64,000 bases of DNA from Portulaca oleracea. Lineage: Eukaryota > Streptophyta > Magnoliopsida > Caryophyllales > Portulacaceae. Below the pieces are notes generated by a model. That model was not told the origin of the DNA and searched no databases. It saw only the letters and a list, made by a program, of their open reading frames with translations. The stretch covers positions 29,043,679-29,107,678 of the forward strand of contig CM055893.1 of the NCBI GenBank assembly GCA_029582165.1, in the 5' to 3' direction. This document shows positions 21,187 to 32,218 of this stretch, piece by piece. The stretch's first letter is position 1. Each line of letters starts with the position of its first letter. The translations under genes were made by a program, and so were the position numbers.

Positions 21187-21560
21187 GAGAATTGGGATGT
21201 TTTTCTTTGTGTTTTTGGAGAATATGTGATGAAAACTTTGAAGTGATGATGAGGAGTGTTGATTATATGCATAACATGAGGTATTTATACACCTTCACGT
21301 ATGATAAAAAATAGAGAAAAACAGCCAGCAAGTGATCATGTAGCCGTTGCACTCAAATCCCATGATTTATGCCATCTATAACGGCTAGCAAAAAAAAAAA
21401 AAAGGGGAAAAGAAAATCAAAACCCGCGCGGGTTTTGATTTTCCCAGACCCATGCGCGCGCCTGTCCAAGCCCAGGCCTATGGCCTGCTGAAGAAGAAAA
21501 CCCGCGCGGGTTCTGACGAAATGGGCTGCCTTCAGCAACTCAACCCACCTGTTTTCTGAT
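21187..21560 (-). promoter_or_regulatory. Promoter region of antisense gene 1 in B1
   Basis: On the minus strand a TATAAATA box (21282-21289) lies about 96 bases before the ATG. Further upstream are a perfect 32-bp palindrome (21412-21443), a second copy near 21498-21513, and GGCCCA-type motifs. The box with its following C (TATAAATAC) equals the LTR promoter box. The same arrangement is upstream of gene 1 in B2 and, with a damaged TATA, in B3. Confidence 0.6.
21412..21443. repeat. Perfect 32-bp palindrome
   Basis: The left arm is gaaaatcaaaacccgc and the right arm is its exact reverse complement, with no spacer. It is the longest perfect example of the AAAACCCGC palindrome seen in this window. 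Confidence 0.95.
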
Positions 21561-21620
21561 TGTAACTGGGCCCTGTGAATTAAATTGGCCCGTTCATGTA
21601 TCTTTAATGTTTTGGATCTT

Positions 21621-21916
21621 GTCATTGACCCAATGATGTTCGGTTCTGAAATTTTTGCTCGAGTTTACTCTGACACTTAAGTTTTATATTTTCTTTTCTT
21701 TTTGGGGAAGTGAGATTAATTTGGGATTAATCCCGTCATGTAGAAAGTCATTCAAAAATGCGTTAATACAAGTAAAATCATGCATTCACCGAGTCTTGCA
21801 TATAAAATAAAAATAAAATTCATAAAGAGTCTTGCATCAAAATTTAAAAAAAAGTACAAAATAGTCTTGCATACAAAGGTCTAAATTGCATAGAGTTTTG
21901 CTTGGCATAAGTCTGA
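21621..21916 (-). other. 3' flank of antisense gene 2 in B1 with repeated decamer
   Basis: Between the gene 2 stop and the gene 1 promoter is AT-rich DNA containing agtcttgcat-type decamers (minus ATGCAAGACT) at about 21793, 21831, 21865 and a degenerate one at 21894. The spacing is 30-40 bases. B2 (45540-45680) and B3 (62870-62950) have the same series, so it belongs to the presumed 3' UTR of gene 2. Confidence 0.55.
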
Positions 21917-22551
21917 TCACCATAAAGACCCCGAATCGTCGCTATCTTCAATCAGATTGTTACCAGCATGTGAAGTCTCAGCGTTGGAGGTGCGAGCTAT
22001 GCCAAAGTCGGTATCCCAGGAATAGTAGTCGGGACCAGGAGCCGTCTGCATAGGAGGCGATGGCCCAGACAAGGGAACTTTAAAAGGATGCACGCTCGAT
22101 GGTGACGATATGGAATGTTCCTACGAAGCGGCTAGCCAGGAATGATCAGGAACGTGCCACTCAACAGAAGGGGTAGGCCATACAGGACCGGGGCCTGGCC
22201 AACTAGAAGAAGTAGATCCTCCCAGCCAAGAGTGTTGAGGTGCAGACCACTCTTGCATACCCGTAGGCCATGAAGGACCCGTCCCAAGGGTCGGAACTGG
22301 CTATCCAGCAAAATAAGAGCTAGAGCCAAAAGAGGAGGCGTCGTATGGTGTAGGACGTGAAGTAGCGTCATCCGCTAGGGCCTGACTGCTAGGATACCCT
22401 TCGGATGCACCTGAATCATTGTCCCTCATAACTATCTCCCGACCACGGCGAGCAGAACGCACTGAAGCTGGAGTGCGACGAGAATGAGAAGGCCGCTAGG
22501 AAGCGCTTAACTCCGAAGCATCTTCCACCCAATAGAAATGGGGCTGGGTAT
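21917..22551 (-). pseudogene. Antisense gene 2 of B1, C-terminal part beyond A2
   Basis: This is the last part of exon 6, split from 29442-29889 by A2. It aligns with B2 46310-45688 and B3. It encodes a Ser/Gly/Pro-rich low-complexity tail with a conserved D-Y-Y-S-W-D motif and ends in DDSGSLW before TGA (21917-21919). Frame interruptions prevent one continuous reading. No domain is recognisable in the tail. Confidence 0.65.
22547..22551 (+). repeat. Left target-site duplication of A2
   Basis: ggtat directly before the LTR TG. It is matched exactly after the 3' LTR at 29437-29441. Confidence 0.95.
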
Positions 22552-24007
22552 TGTTTAGACCCAATTTTGTGTCTAAATACCGCCTAAATCCTTAGGCTTT
22601 TGACTTGTTTCGTGGTCTAATTTTATATCTTTTAATATGTTTTTGGTTATTTTGTAGATTCTAGTGTTTTTACTCAAAACATGGTAAAAAGGGCCATTTT
22701 GTACCTACTGTGGAAATCCTGAGATTTCCCGGGTCATGGTCGAGGCAAAGGCGAAGGAAGCGGGAAGGCCGAACATATCAAGAGGATCAAAAGTTAGACT
22801 TTGCTGAATGAATGTGGCCGAGCTTGACCGTACCCACGGTCCTGAAGACCGCACCTACGGTGGGTGCAAGACATGAGCAGTAGGTGAAGTGCCCGAGTGT
22901 GACCGTACCCACGGTCTTGGGAGACCGTGCCTACGACGGTACCCAAGGTCATGACTCATCGTGCCTACGGTGTTGCGAAGAAGAGAGAAATCTGCAGAAG
23001 TTACGCAGAACCGTAGCTATGGTCCCCTGCAGTTTCGCATTTTTTCTGCTTAGTGAAGTGACGCGTTTTGGGTAAATAACTTGGCTTGTATATATTGCTA
23101 TTAGGTCTTTTAGATGAGGGGGATATCTTAGGTTATCGTTTAGCTACATAGACCTTACATTCAGCTTGTATTAGAGAGAGATTAGTGAGAGATTAATCTA
23201 GGGTTTTGGAGATTTGTGTTTATTATTAGATTTGGGGATTCAAACAATTAAGAGATTGTCGGATCATATTTTTATTGCTTTTCCTTGTTCATCTACAGCA
23301 TTTTGATAAGTATTCTCTTCCCTTAACTCTTTCATTAATTACTTTGCTAATTACTTTTCTTGTTCTTTAATTTCTTTGCTTGCTATTTTGATTATTTGGC
23401 TTGTTCTTGATTGTTGGATGTTAGAAATCATGCTTAGGGTTGGTTTGGATGTGAATGGGTAAGTAGGCATGGGTTAGCGATTTTAGTGAGTAATTAGTTG
23501 GGAAATCATTTTTCCCACTCCAATCCTTCCCTCAAGTGGGATGTATTTGGGTCCGACAGTCCCCCGACACATCCAACACTTGAGTTGGAAGGTTGGAATT
23601 TGGATAGTTAGTACTCTACTCACGAAAGTGAATAGAGGCTAACCAGGGAATTCCGTTTCTTCAACCCTCTGGGTCCGTAGTGGACTTTGGGGAAGTTAAT
23701 CTGGACTATCCTTGAAAGAGGAAGCCCGGTTGGTATTCTCTAACGGAATTGCCACTTGATTTCCTTCCTTGTTGCTTTCTTGTTGCGAAACCTATCTCCT
23801 TGTTCCCGTTTGCATCCCGAAAAACCTCAGAAGCCCATTTTCCATTCCTTGACCGACCTTAGTTTTGTTTCTCGATTTGTGACCCCTTCAAATAGATATC
23901 CTTACCTTAGCAATCTCATCCCGACCATTGACCTAGATTCTATGACCAAGGCCCCTAGCTCCCTGAGAGAGAACGACAAAACGGAGGTCTTACAAAACCA
24001 CGTTACA
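22552..24007 (+). repeat. 5' LTR of A2
   Basis: 1,456 bp, tgtttagacccaa to cacgttaca. A TATA-like tatatatt is at 23089-23096. U3 carries several gaccgtacccacggtc-type inverted motifs (22829-23025). Relative to its own 3' LTR it lacks about 67 bp at 23451, about 42 bp at about 22941, and about 21 bp at about 23017; the last two break within palindrome units. Confidence 0.94.
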
Positions 24008-24012
24008 CAAAA

Positions 24013-24030
24013 TGGCGCCATTGCCGGGGA
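24013..24030 (+). other. Primer-binding site of A2 (tRNA-Asp)
   Basis: TGGCGCCATTGCCGGGGA, five bases after the LTR. It differs by one base from the tRNA-Asp complement TGGCGCCGTTGCCGGGG. Confidence 0.88.
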
Positions 24031-24167
24031 GCAAGCGCACCTAGCTTTAGGTTCCTTTGGTTAAGAGTAGTTTAGATTGCTTTCATGCTTGAAATTAGTT
24101 TGTTCCAATTCCAATGAATTTGATGCTTCTTCATTTCTTGTAAGAGGTTTTCAAGTTCTAATGGCTG

Positions 24168-24800
24168 ATGGTCACTACCCTCCTATCATATTCCGTTCCA
24201 TCATTGGGTACGGGAGGCAACCCTATCATCCTACCGCCACTACCATCCACCGCAACATTTAAGTTTAAACCATGCCTACTGGATGCTTTTGAGAGAAACC
24301 AATTCTATGGAGATGGATTCGAGGGTCCTTTTGATCATATTAGAAGATTTGAAGATCGGATTGGTTTTGTTCATCTGCCAGAGGTATCTTCGGAGTTTTT
24401 AAAACTGAAGCTTTTTCCTCTCACCTTGGGAGGAAAAGCTAAGATATGGCTTAACATTTGTCCACCCGACATTTATACTACTTGGGACGCATTGAGCCGG
24501 GATTTTCTTAACCATTACTTTTCGGCCGATGAGACGCACAGGCTTCGACAAGCCATCTTGAACTTCAAGCAAGAGTCGGGAGAAACTCTTTTCGATTCAT
24601 GGGTAAGGTTCAAACGTCTTCAAAGGCGATGTCCACATCACAATCTTCTGGATTTGTTATTGTTACATCAGTCTTACCATGGGCTTCAAGACGATCTTAA
24701 AGAGTCGATTGACATTGCATCGGGAGGAATGTTCCTTATGAAGACCGAGCATCAAGTAAATGTCTTCTTTCATGAATTATTTCAACATTCACCTTCTTAG
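24168..24800 (+). CDS. A2 gag core (Athila-type)
   Basis: A 210-codon frame homologous to the first half of A1 gag: LPPLPSTATFKFKPCLLDAF, NQFYGDGFEGPFDHIRRFED, LKLFPLTLGGKAKIWLN, GETLFDSWVRFKRLQRRCP and ASGGMFLMKTEHQVNVF. An ATG six bases upstream (24162, frame 24077-24262) is in a different frame, as in A1, so the true start is uncertain. The frame ends at TAG 24798; in A1 the same region continues into the Gln-rich tail. The product would be a capsid-like protein. Confidence 0.8.
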   Translation: MVTTLLSYSVPSLGTGGNPIILPPLPSTATFKFKPCLLDAFERNQFYGDGFEGPFDHIRRFEDRIGFVHLPEVSSEFLKLKLFPLTLGGKAKIWLNICPPDIYTTWDALSRDFLNHYFSADETHRLRQAILNFKQESGETLFDSWVRFKRLQRRCPHHNLLDLLLLHQSYHGLQDDLKESIDIASGGMFLMKTEHQVNVFFHELFQHSPS

Positions 24801-24836
24801 GGAAGCCGCCGGAGTTCAGGAAGTGGAGGCTATTGC

Positions 24837-25670
24837 TTGGAGAATGAACCTACTATCAAACTCCTTATGCGCGTCGTCCAAGAGATACAACAGAAGATGG
24901 TATCTAATGGAGCAACCAACCAATTGGGAATCATGCAAGAGACCCAACCCTCCACCCAAAACATCCAATATTTCTCACCCAATTACCAAAATCAAGAAGT
25001 TTGGCAACCCATTTATCACCAACCTACCCCTCAACTTCAAGAATCCCTACCAACTCAAGAGTCCAACATAGAGAAGTTGGTGAAGCAAATTGTTGAAAAC
25101 CAAGAGAATGATACGGCTCGCCTCGAGAACATTGAAAATCAATGGGCCCAAATGGCTCGGCAAGACCATATTCCTCAAACCGTCCCCATCCAACCTCAAC
25201 CTCAACCTACCCCAATTGTACCGGTGAATCTTATTACCTTCCGGAGTGAAGGGGAAGCCATAATACCAAATTTTGTGGAGGAGGGATGTTTGAGAGAAAA
25301 AGAGAAAGAGAATGAGTTGGAGATGAATGAAGCAAGGGAGGTGGTGTTTGTAGAGGCCAAAATTGAGAATGAAGAAAAGTTGAGTGAGGGAGAATTCAAT
25401 GAGGAAATAGATTGGTGCTTAATAGAGCCTTATACTTTTGAGCTTTCATGTGAGTGTCCTTTGGAAGAGATCCTTCTTGAGCCTATCCAAGTGGAGCCCG
25501 ATGGTAGTGAGGCTGTTTTCCTCACTAATCTTATTGATGGGGCATATATTAGAGAGGTGGAGGATGTTCCCTTGGAGGAACCTTTATTAGAACGTATGGA
25601 CATCTCTAAAGTTTTCTCTTTCCCAAATGGAGTTTTAGTACTTCCCGATCACATTGAACTATGTTATTGA
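24837..25670 (+). CDS. A2 gag tail with acidic extension, no protease
   Basis: A 277-codon frame following gag. The first part matches the A1 gag tail (TIKLLMRVVQEIQQKMVSNG, then a Gln/Pro-rich stretch, IENQWAQMARQD). Where A1 goes on through a linker to protease, A2 has a short LITFRSEGEAIIPNF and then a Glu-rich segment (REKEKENELEMNEAREV) and an acidic C terminus of unknown function. The protease is therefore absent, lost or never present in this subfamily. No start context favours independent translation; it was probably joined to gag before decay. Confidence 0.65.
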   Translation: MENEPTIKLLMRVVQEIQQKMVSNGATNQLGIMQETQPSTQNIQYFSPNYQNQEVWQPIYHQPTPQLQESLPTQESNIEKLVKQIVENQENDTARLENIENQWAQMARQDHIPQTVPIQPQPQPTPIVPVNLITFRSEGEAIIPNFVEEGCLREKEKENELEMNEAREVVFVEAKIENEEKLSEGEFNEEIDWCLIEPYTFELSCECPLEEILLEPIQVEPDGSEAVFLTNLIDGAYIREVEDVPLEEPLLERMDISKVFSFPNGVLVLPDHIELCY

Positions 25671-26016
25671 AGAAGAATTCAAGGTAAGGGTTGAGAAGAA
25701 AGAAGAATTTTTGAAAGAAGATGACCATCATCAACCCGAGCTTGTTCCCGAGGCTCCAAAACTCCGGGAACCAACTAAGGTGGAGTTTAAATTGCCTCCT
25801 CATCTATTTCACCCGATTCGATCACCGGAGGAGCAACTTCCTTGGTTCACTATGGTGGTTGGGAGATGTTGGAAGAAGAGAAGAAGACGAAGGTGGAGGA
25901 CGCATAAGAAGTCGTTGCCTCTCTTTTCCCCGAGGTCAACTACAAACTGGTTAGATCATTTTGACCTTGATGTTTGCAAAATGGGGAAATGCTGGAAAGG
26001 GAGGAAGAGGAAATGA
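25654..26016 (+). pseudogene. A2 trailing frame, Lys/Arg-rich end
   Basis: A 120-codon frame overlaps the end of the acidic frame in another phase: VRVEKKEEFLKEDDHHQPEL, then PPHLFHPIRSPEEQLPW and a basic KKRRRRRWRTHKK stretch. It looks like a frameshifted continuation of the same lineage-specific region. I cannot assign a function. Confidence 0.4.
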
Positions 26017-27835
26017 TGGAAGAGATGGAAGATGTTCCTGTCTTGCACACCCCGACTTTCAAGGATCAAATGGGTATTAGGTCAAGCTAGGGACCTAAAA
26101 CAAGCACTATATGGGAGTTAACCCATGCTTTGTTTTTGTTAATTTTCTTTCCTTTCGTTATTAGTTTCTTTTTCTTATTTCTAATCTAGCATGCCAAGGC
26201 TCAAGTATATAGGACGTTTAAATTTGCTTATCCTAACCCTATGCTTGGTACTTTTGGATCGTGGATTGAGAGAGTTTCTATTTGAAGATCTCGAGATAAC
26301 CTCTTTCCACTCTCTTTTAGTCTATTATATCTTTGATCCATGTTGCATGCTTGATTTTTCTTTTGGTGGCGAGCCCCTAAGTATTTGCTTGATGGGTTTA
26401 TCTTGTTGTTGGAGTCGTGTGGGGTCGGGCCACCACCACTTGCTTGCTAGTTGTTTTGTTTGCTAGCTTTTTGTAGGTTCTCTACCCTTTCTTGTGACAT
26501 CCTTCCCATAATGAGGACATTGTGGCGTTTTAAGTGTGGGGGGGGGGGGGGAGTTATTTTTGTTTCAAGGGTAGATCACCTAGCATTTTATTTTCTTTTT
26601 GCTCTTTTTAGGCTAAAATCTGAAAATTTTTTGTGTGAAAAAGGAGAAAAAAGGGAGTGAAAGCCGTCAAAGTTTTCTTTCCGTTTTCGTTTTCGCTTCG
26701 TTTTTCTTTGTTTCTTGGATCTTGTTGTCGAAATTGAGAAGTCGTTCTTAATCTTCTATAAAAGAAACTGGTTTGAGCCTTTTTTCGACCTTGTCTTGGG
26801 TACAAGTCATGACTTACCTTCTTAGATTTCCTTCATTGAGTGTCTAGTAAGACCCCCGATTCCTTTCACATTCTGGTTGAAAGCGGGAGACTCTAGGGGT
26901 TCGTGTCCGAGCTTGTTCTTTTTCCCGTTGAATAAAAGCAAAAGAAAAGTTCAAAAAAAAAAATCTACAATAACCGGATTAAGTGGGGCGTGTCGCTGAA
27001 TGACATTAACCACCTTACACTTAGCCAACCTACACGGGCCTAGTATTAGTGGTACGGCGCTATTATCCCTTAAGCACCTCCCATATCGAATTCTCGATGG
27101 AGGTGTGTATGGAAAAAACTGTGTTGGGAGGGTAAACCCCATATTTGGGCCGTCCAATACCCGAAAGTAAGGCTAATACCGACTTTTAAAAAAAGAAAAA
27201 AAAAGAGAGAAAAGAAAAAGCAATTTCGTTGGTAAAACCAACCAAAAAGAAAAGAAAGTTTAAGCGTTGATAAAGTGTGGGGCCTATCCTTACATCACCT
27301 ACGGCCCTCACCAAGCCAAGGGCGACCAAATGCGCGGAAGGGCAACTCATGCCTTGTTTGTTTCGTTGTTTTTGAGTTCGGACATGAGTCTTTGGAGTCT
27401 TTTGGATTCGGTTAGAACCCACTTGCACAATTGCACAGGGGGTTTTGCTTGGCATGAGGTGTAGGGGGGTCGAAAATCTTTAAGACTGATTTTAGCTTGG
27501 GATAGGTGTTTGTAAGATGCTCATAACGGTTCCTTTTGGAGGCTTAATAACGTTTTCTTAATTAAGGTTGCAAGATCCTTTGAATCGAAGCTTTTGTTTC
27601 TCTTTCCTTTTGTTTTCTTCAGTTTTGTTTTCACTTTCCCTCTCTCCTTTTTCTTTGGCTTTTGTGGGTACAGCCGCTACAAACCCTCACGAGTCCATCT
27701 CATCTACCCGGCCTGCCGGAAGGGTTCAAAGGGCTTGGCACATACGCTAAATGCACTCATTTCTCTCCCACGACAGAGGAGTTTGTGTTAGTCTAGGTAG
27801 TTTTTGTCTTGTTTTGCTCGGGACGAGCAAAAGTT
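26017..27835 (+). other. Non-coding 3' region of A2
   Basis: No supported frame. Homologous to 1421-3434 of A1 in reverse. It contains a hairpin (ccataatg-agga-cattgtgg, about 26507-26526) followed by gttttaagtgt and a run of 14 G (26538-26551), the internal polypurine-like tract. Confidence 0.65.
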
Positions 27836-27849
27836 TAAGTGTGTGGGGG
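27836..27849 (+). other. Polypurine tract of A2
   Basis: taagtgtgtggggg directly before the 3' LTR tgtttagaccc. Same motif as in A1. Confidence 0.85.
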
Positions 27850-29436
27850 TGTTTAGACCCAATTTTGTGTCTAAATACCACCTAAATCCTAAGGCTTTTG
27901 ACTTGTTTCGTGGTCTAATTTTATATCTTTTAATAAGTTTTTGGTTATTTTGTAGATTCTAGTGTTTTTACTCAAACCATGGTAAAAAGGGCCATTTTGT
28001 ACCTACTTAGGGAATCCCGAGATTTCCTGGGTCATGGTCGAGGCAAAGGCGAAGGAAGCGGGAAGGCCGGACATATCAAGAGGATCAAAAGTTAGACTTT
28101 GCTGAATCAATGTGGCCAAGCTTCACCGTAGCCACGGTCCTGAAGACCGCACCTACGGTAGGTGCAAGACATGAGCAGCAGGTGAAGTGCTCGAGTGAGA
28201 CTGTACCCACGGTCTTGGGAGACCGTGCCTATGACGGTGCGAAGGAGAGAAGTTTCACCTGACCTAAATCGCCAGACCGTACCCACGGTCATGACTCACC
28301 ATGCCTACGGTGCTGCGAAGAAGAGTGAAATCTGCAGAAGTTACGCAGGACCGTAGCTACGGTCCCATAGACTATACCTATGGTCCCCTGTAGTTTCGCA
28401 TTTTTTCTGCTTAGTGAAGTGACGAGTTTTGGGTAACTAACTTAGCTTGTATATATTGTTATTAGGTCTTTTAGCTGAGGGGGATATCTTAGGTTATCTT
28501 TTAGCTACTTAGACCTTACATTCAACTTATATTAGACAGAGATTAGTGAGAGATTAATCTAGGGTTTCGGAGATTTGTGTTTGTTATTGAAGATTTGGGG
28601 ATTCAAACAATTGAGAGATTGTTGGATCATGTTTTTATTGCTTTTCCTTGTTCATCTACAACATTTTGATAAGTATTTTCTTCCCTTAACTCTTTCATTA
28701 ATTACTTTGCTAATTACTTTGCTTCTTTATTAATTTCTTTGCTTGCTATTTTGATTATTTTACTTGTTCTTGATTGTTGGATGTTAGAAATCATGCTTAG
28801 GGTTGGTTCGGATGTTGTTAGCTTAGTTAGTATCATTATTAGTTGCTAGAAACCCTATGGGTTAGGGGGTAATTAAGGGTGTGAATGGGTAATTAGGCAT
28901 GGGTTAGCGATTTCAATGAGTAATTAGTTGGGAAATCACTTTTCCCACTCCAATCCTTCCCTCAAGTGGGACGTATTTGGGTCCGACAGTCCCCGGCCAC
29001 ATCCAACACTTGAGTTGGAAGGTTGGAATTGGGATAGTTAGTACTCTACTCACGAAAGTGAATAGAGGCTAACTAGGGAATTCCGTTTCTTCAACCCTCC
29101 GGGTCCGTAGTGGACTTTGGGAAGTTAATCCGGACTATCCTTGAAAGAGGAAGCCCGGTGGGTATTTTCTAACGGAATTGCCATTTGATTTCCTTCCTTG
29201 TTGCTTTCTTGTTATGAAACCTATCTCCTTGTTCCCGTTTGCATCCCGAAAAACCTCCAAAGCCCATTTTCCATTCCTTTACCGACCTTAGTTTTGTTTC
29301 TCGATTTGTGACCCCTTCAAACAGATATCCTTACCTTAGCAATCTCATCCCGACCATTGACCTAGATTCTATGACCAAGGCCCCTAGCTTCCTGAGAGAG
29401 AACAACAAAACTGAGGTCTTACAAAACCACGTTACA
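27850..29436 (+). repeat. 3' LTR of A2
   Basis: 1,587 bp, longer than the 5' LTR by 131 bp because it keeps three segments lost there. Ends cacgttaca followed by the target duplication. Confidence 0.95.
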
Positions 29437-29441
29437 GGTAT
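29437..29441 (+). repeat. Right target-site duplication of A2
   Basis: ggtat, identical to 22547-22551. After it the antisense gene resumes with caccaccatacccaacac, also found in B2 at about 46323. Confidence 0.95.
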
Positions 29442-32218
29442 CACCACCATACCCAACACTGTGATGTGACCCCCTGACCAAGTTGTTCCTCCAAGGACAT
29501 CTGAGCCATGTCCTTCTTCATAGGACGACAATCTCTGCTACCAGATCTGCTACGGTGAGACCGAGTTGAATGGTGACCCTCGATCATAATGCCTTTACCG
29601 TGACCCTCTGGCACTACTGCTAGGGGAGGACAAGAGGACCCACCAACTTTTTCCTGAGATCGACTCTAGGAAGAATACTCCCCTACCGAAGAACGTGGGG
29701 GCTCGGTGCGAGGGACTCCTGCAGTAGAACGTCGAGGTGGATCCCGAGGAACAGACTCTGCATCGGCCTCCATATCAGCCTTTCCGATGGTATTCCCACG
29801 ATATCTGCCTGAGCCGGTGAATACCCGGTCAATGTGCTTCAACATAGTACTCCACTCCTTGGTCTTTGTCGGAAGAAAGCCCATCATGGCTGAAAGATAA
29901 TGAGACCAAGGTTATACATGCATAAGCGGCATATGGGATAAAAGGAAGCACCATGAAATGAAGAATTACCAGTTTCCGATCGAATTCTCGGAGTGCAGAG
30001 CATTGACTGCTGTCTCTACATCCAAGAAGCCGCCAATCCTTCTCCTCGCTGGTGGGACCTCCACCTCAGCGGCCCTAGCATAGGGCCCCAACTGTAAACT
30101 TTACGGTTAGGAATCACCCAAAACATGACAGAGATAAAGGAAGAAGATACATACCACCCGGGGAGCTAAACGGCTCAGATAGCGTTGGAACTCATCATTG
30201 AACTACTCTTGTGGACGTCATGTACAAAGTTGTCGAAGTCATGACCATGAATCAGATCTCCCAGAACACCCGGGTCAACACGCCATGGCTCGAACATATG
30301 CTCCAGAGGATCCCGGAGAATAAGGTTGGGATATCCCCCCAGGATTTGCCTCGAAGCTCTCTCTCCCAGGTACCATACGAAGCCTGAGGGTCCCTCCACC
30401 AGGATGCGGATGCGAGTATCATGCTCCACAAGTTACAAATGGGTGGGCAATCCACCCAAGTTGAACTTAACTCATGGGCACCAATTCACTTGATCTTGTG
30501 AAAGAAAGAGAGTCATGTCAAGAATAGAGACAAAATAAAATAAAGACGTCATGCATAAAGAAATACCGGAGGTAAGGTCATCTAGCACACGACGAATGCG
30601 GTCGAGACTGCCTGGCTGGAATTCCTTCCCACTAATGGCCTCAGTAGTCTAGCGTTCAGCAGCTGGGACCGTCTTATCTTTCTTTGAGTGAATGCTCAAA
30701 GGCAGAATGTACTCGTATGCCCACGACTGCATGAATATAAAGTCAACGAAAAAGCAAAAGAGTAGCACTACTACAAAGAGAAGAGTTTCGGGTACATACC
30801 TCGAGCACCTTCCACAGAGAAAGGCCATACTGGTAGCGAGTATGAGACTCATGAAGGTAAATTGGATCATCATCTAGTGAAAGTCTGACACCGCGGTGAA
30901 GCCAGAGAATGAAGTTCGCATAAGCCGCTTTGCCCCGATTCAAGTTCCGGACATTATTCAGGTCCAGAAGATTCTGAAACCATGTCAAAGTGATGTTGTC
31001 CCCACGATTGGCGAAAAGGGTGGCAGAAATAATGTACGCCAGAAAGATAAAGCGACGTTGATCCCCAGGCAAATTTTGGAAGTTGGCATCACGAATGGCC
31101 GCTTCAAAAAGCGCGTAAGAGAGATTGGAAAGGCCTTGCCCTTGGCCTAAGTGCGTTGACACTGGACCCAGTAGATCCAAGACCATCGGGGGAATCTCGG
31201 CGTCGAAGACTACGTCGCGCCCACCCCAAGGAAGACCAGTAATCATAATAAAGTACGTGGGAGTAACCGTCATCTCACCCACAGGCAAATGAAAGGAATT
31301 GGTAGTGTCCCAAAACCTTTCAGCTATACCACGGCCAATGACACGGAATGTTTGACCTTTCCATGCCACCAAGCATTTCCAGAACGACATGAAACCCGCC
31401 TCGGTCAATGTGTTGTTGACAAAGTCCCCAGGAATTGATTCAGATACTTTAAGGGGATCCTTTAAGACACCAGAAGTCTTCAAATTATCCTCCTAAAAAC
31501 AAATAGAAGGGCTAATTAAAGTCGGGGGCTCATCTAACATTGGACCTAGGCCTAATCTTTCGGGCCCTAGCTGGACCCAGCACCAACACTGGGCTCACAA
31601 CCATGGCCTACAAGATAAATAAAATTAAAAACAAAATAAAAAAAAACACACGGCCCCCGAATGTCCCGGCCCAACAGAATTAAAACCTGCACGGGTTTTA
31701 TTTCTTTGATGGGCCACACATTTAGGCCCATTGTTTTTTCAGGTAGCCAATGGACCAGAAAAATCGCGCGAGTTTTGATTGTGCTAGTGGATCGCTTCCT
31801 TGTCGGCTGGGCCGAGCATGCATGGGCCCAGTAACATAAAACCCACACAGGCTTTCCCTAAACTATGGGCCAGGTTTGGTTATTTCAGGTCCATTCTACG
31901 AGTTATCGGTTGTAATGCGAGCCATCATAGAGTCATGCATATGCATCACATTAAAGCATGCATAAAATAATGAAAATCGACAAGACATGAAAAATAAATT
32001 CGTGCTTGTTCATTTTTACATTAAACTAAGCAAAAAAAGAAGTTTCGGAAGTTACCTTGCCCGTCGGAACGGTAGAACCAAGCATTGTTCCAAGATTGAA
32101 TGGTGAGATCCGAAGGGTCAGCATTCGCACCCGGGATAAAGTTACGCCGTGAAGACATTTCGTGGGGCCATGCTGCCGCATGTGGAATAGAGGGATTCCT
32201 ATGACCTCGGGGATACAG
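29442..32218 (-). pseudogene. Antisense gene 2 of B1: plant mobile domain (PMD) gene, exons 1-6 (start)
   Basis: Six exons can be placed on the minus strand by GT..AG sites shared with B2: 32218-32056, 31492-30799, 30726-30567, 30494-30155, 30091-29970, and 29889 onward into A2. Exon 2 encodes the aminotransferase-like plant mobile domain: FRVIGRGIAERFWDTTNSFH, VGEMTVTPTYFIMITGLPWG, then a helical region with RRFIFLAYIISATLFANRGD. PMD proteins occur as host genes (MAIN/MAIL family, chromatin silencing) and inside plant transposons. Later exons are Arg/Ser/Pro-rich (RDPPRRSTAGVPRTEPP). The expected ATG is CTG here, exon 3 has a TAG, and A2 splits exon 6, so this copy is dead. Confidence 0.8.

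Larger units (their letters stand above)
22552..29436 (+). mobile_element. A2: complete non-autonomous A-family element inside B1 antisense gene 2
   Basis: A 6,885-bp element with both LTRs, a primer-binding site, gag-like frames, a long non-coding tail, a polypurine tract and a perfect 5-bp target duplication (ggtat). It encodes neither protease, RT, RNase H nor integrase. It resembles terminal-repeat elements that keep only GAG. The flanks rejoin exactly into antisense gene 2, as seen against the uninterrupted B2 at about 46310-46325. Confidence 0.95.

Noticed and set aside
26538..26551. G14 run as a G-quadruplex element
   Set aside because: A1 has only seven G at the same place, so the length is probably slippage of the internal polypurine tract.
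29442..32218. Host PMD gene rather than transposon cargo
   Set aside because: Homologous genes occur at the same place and orientation in B1 and B2 (and exon 6 in B3), inside element boundaries.
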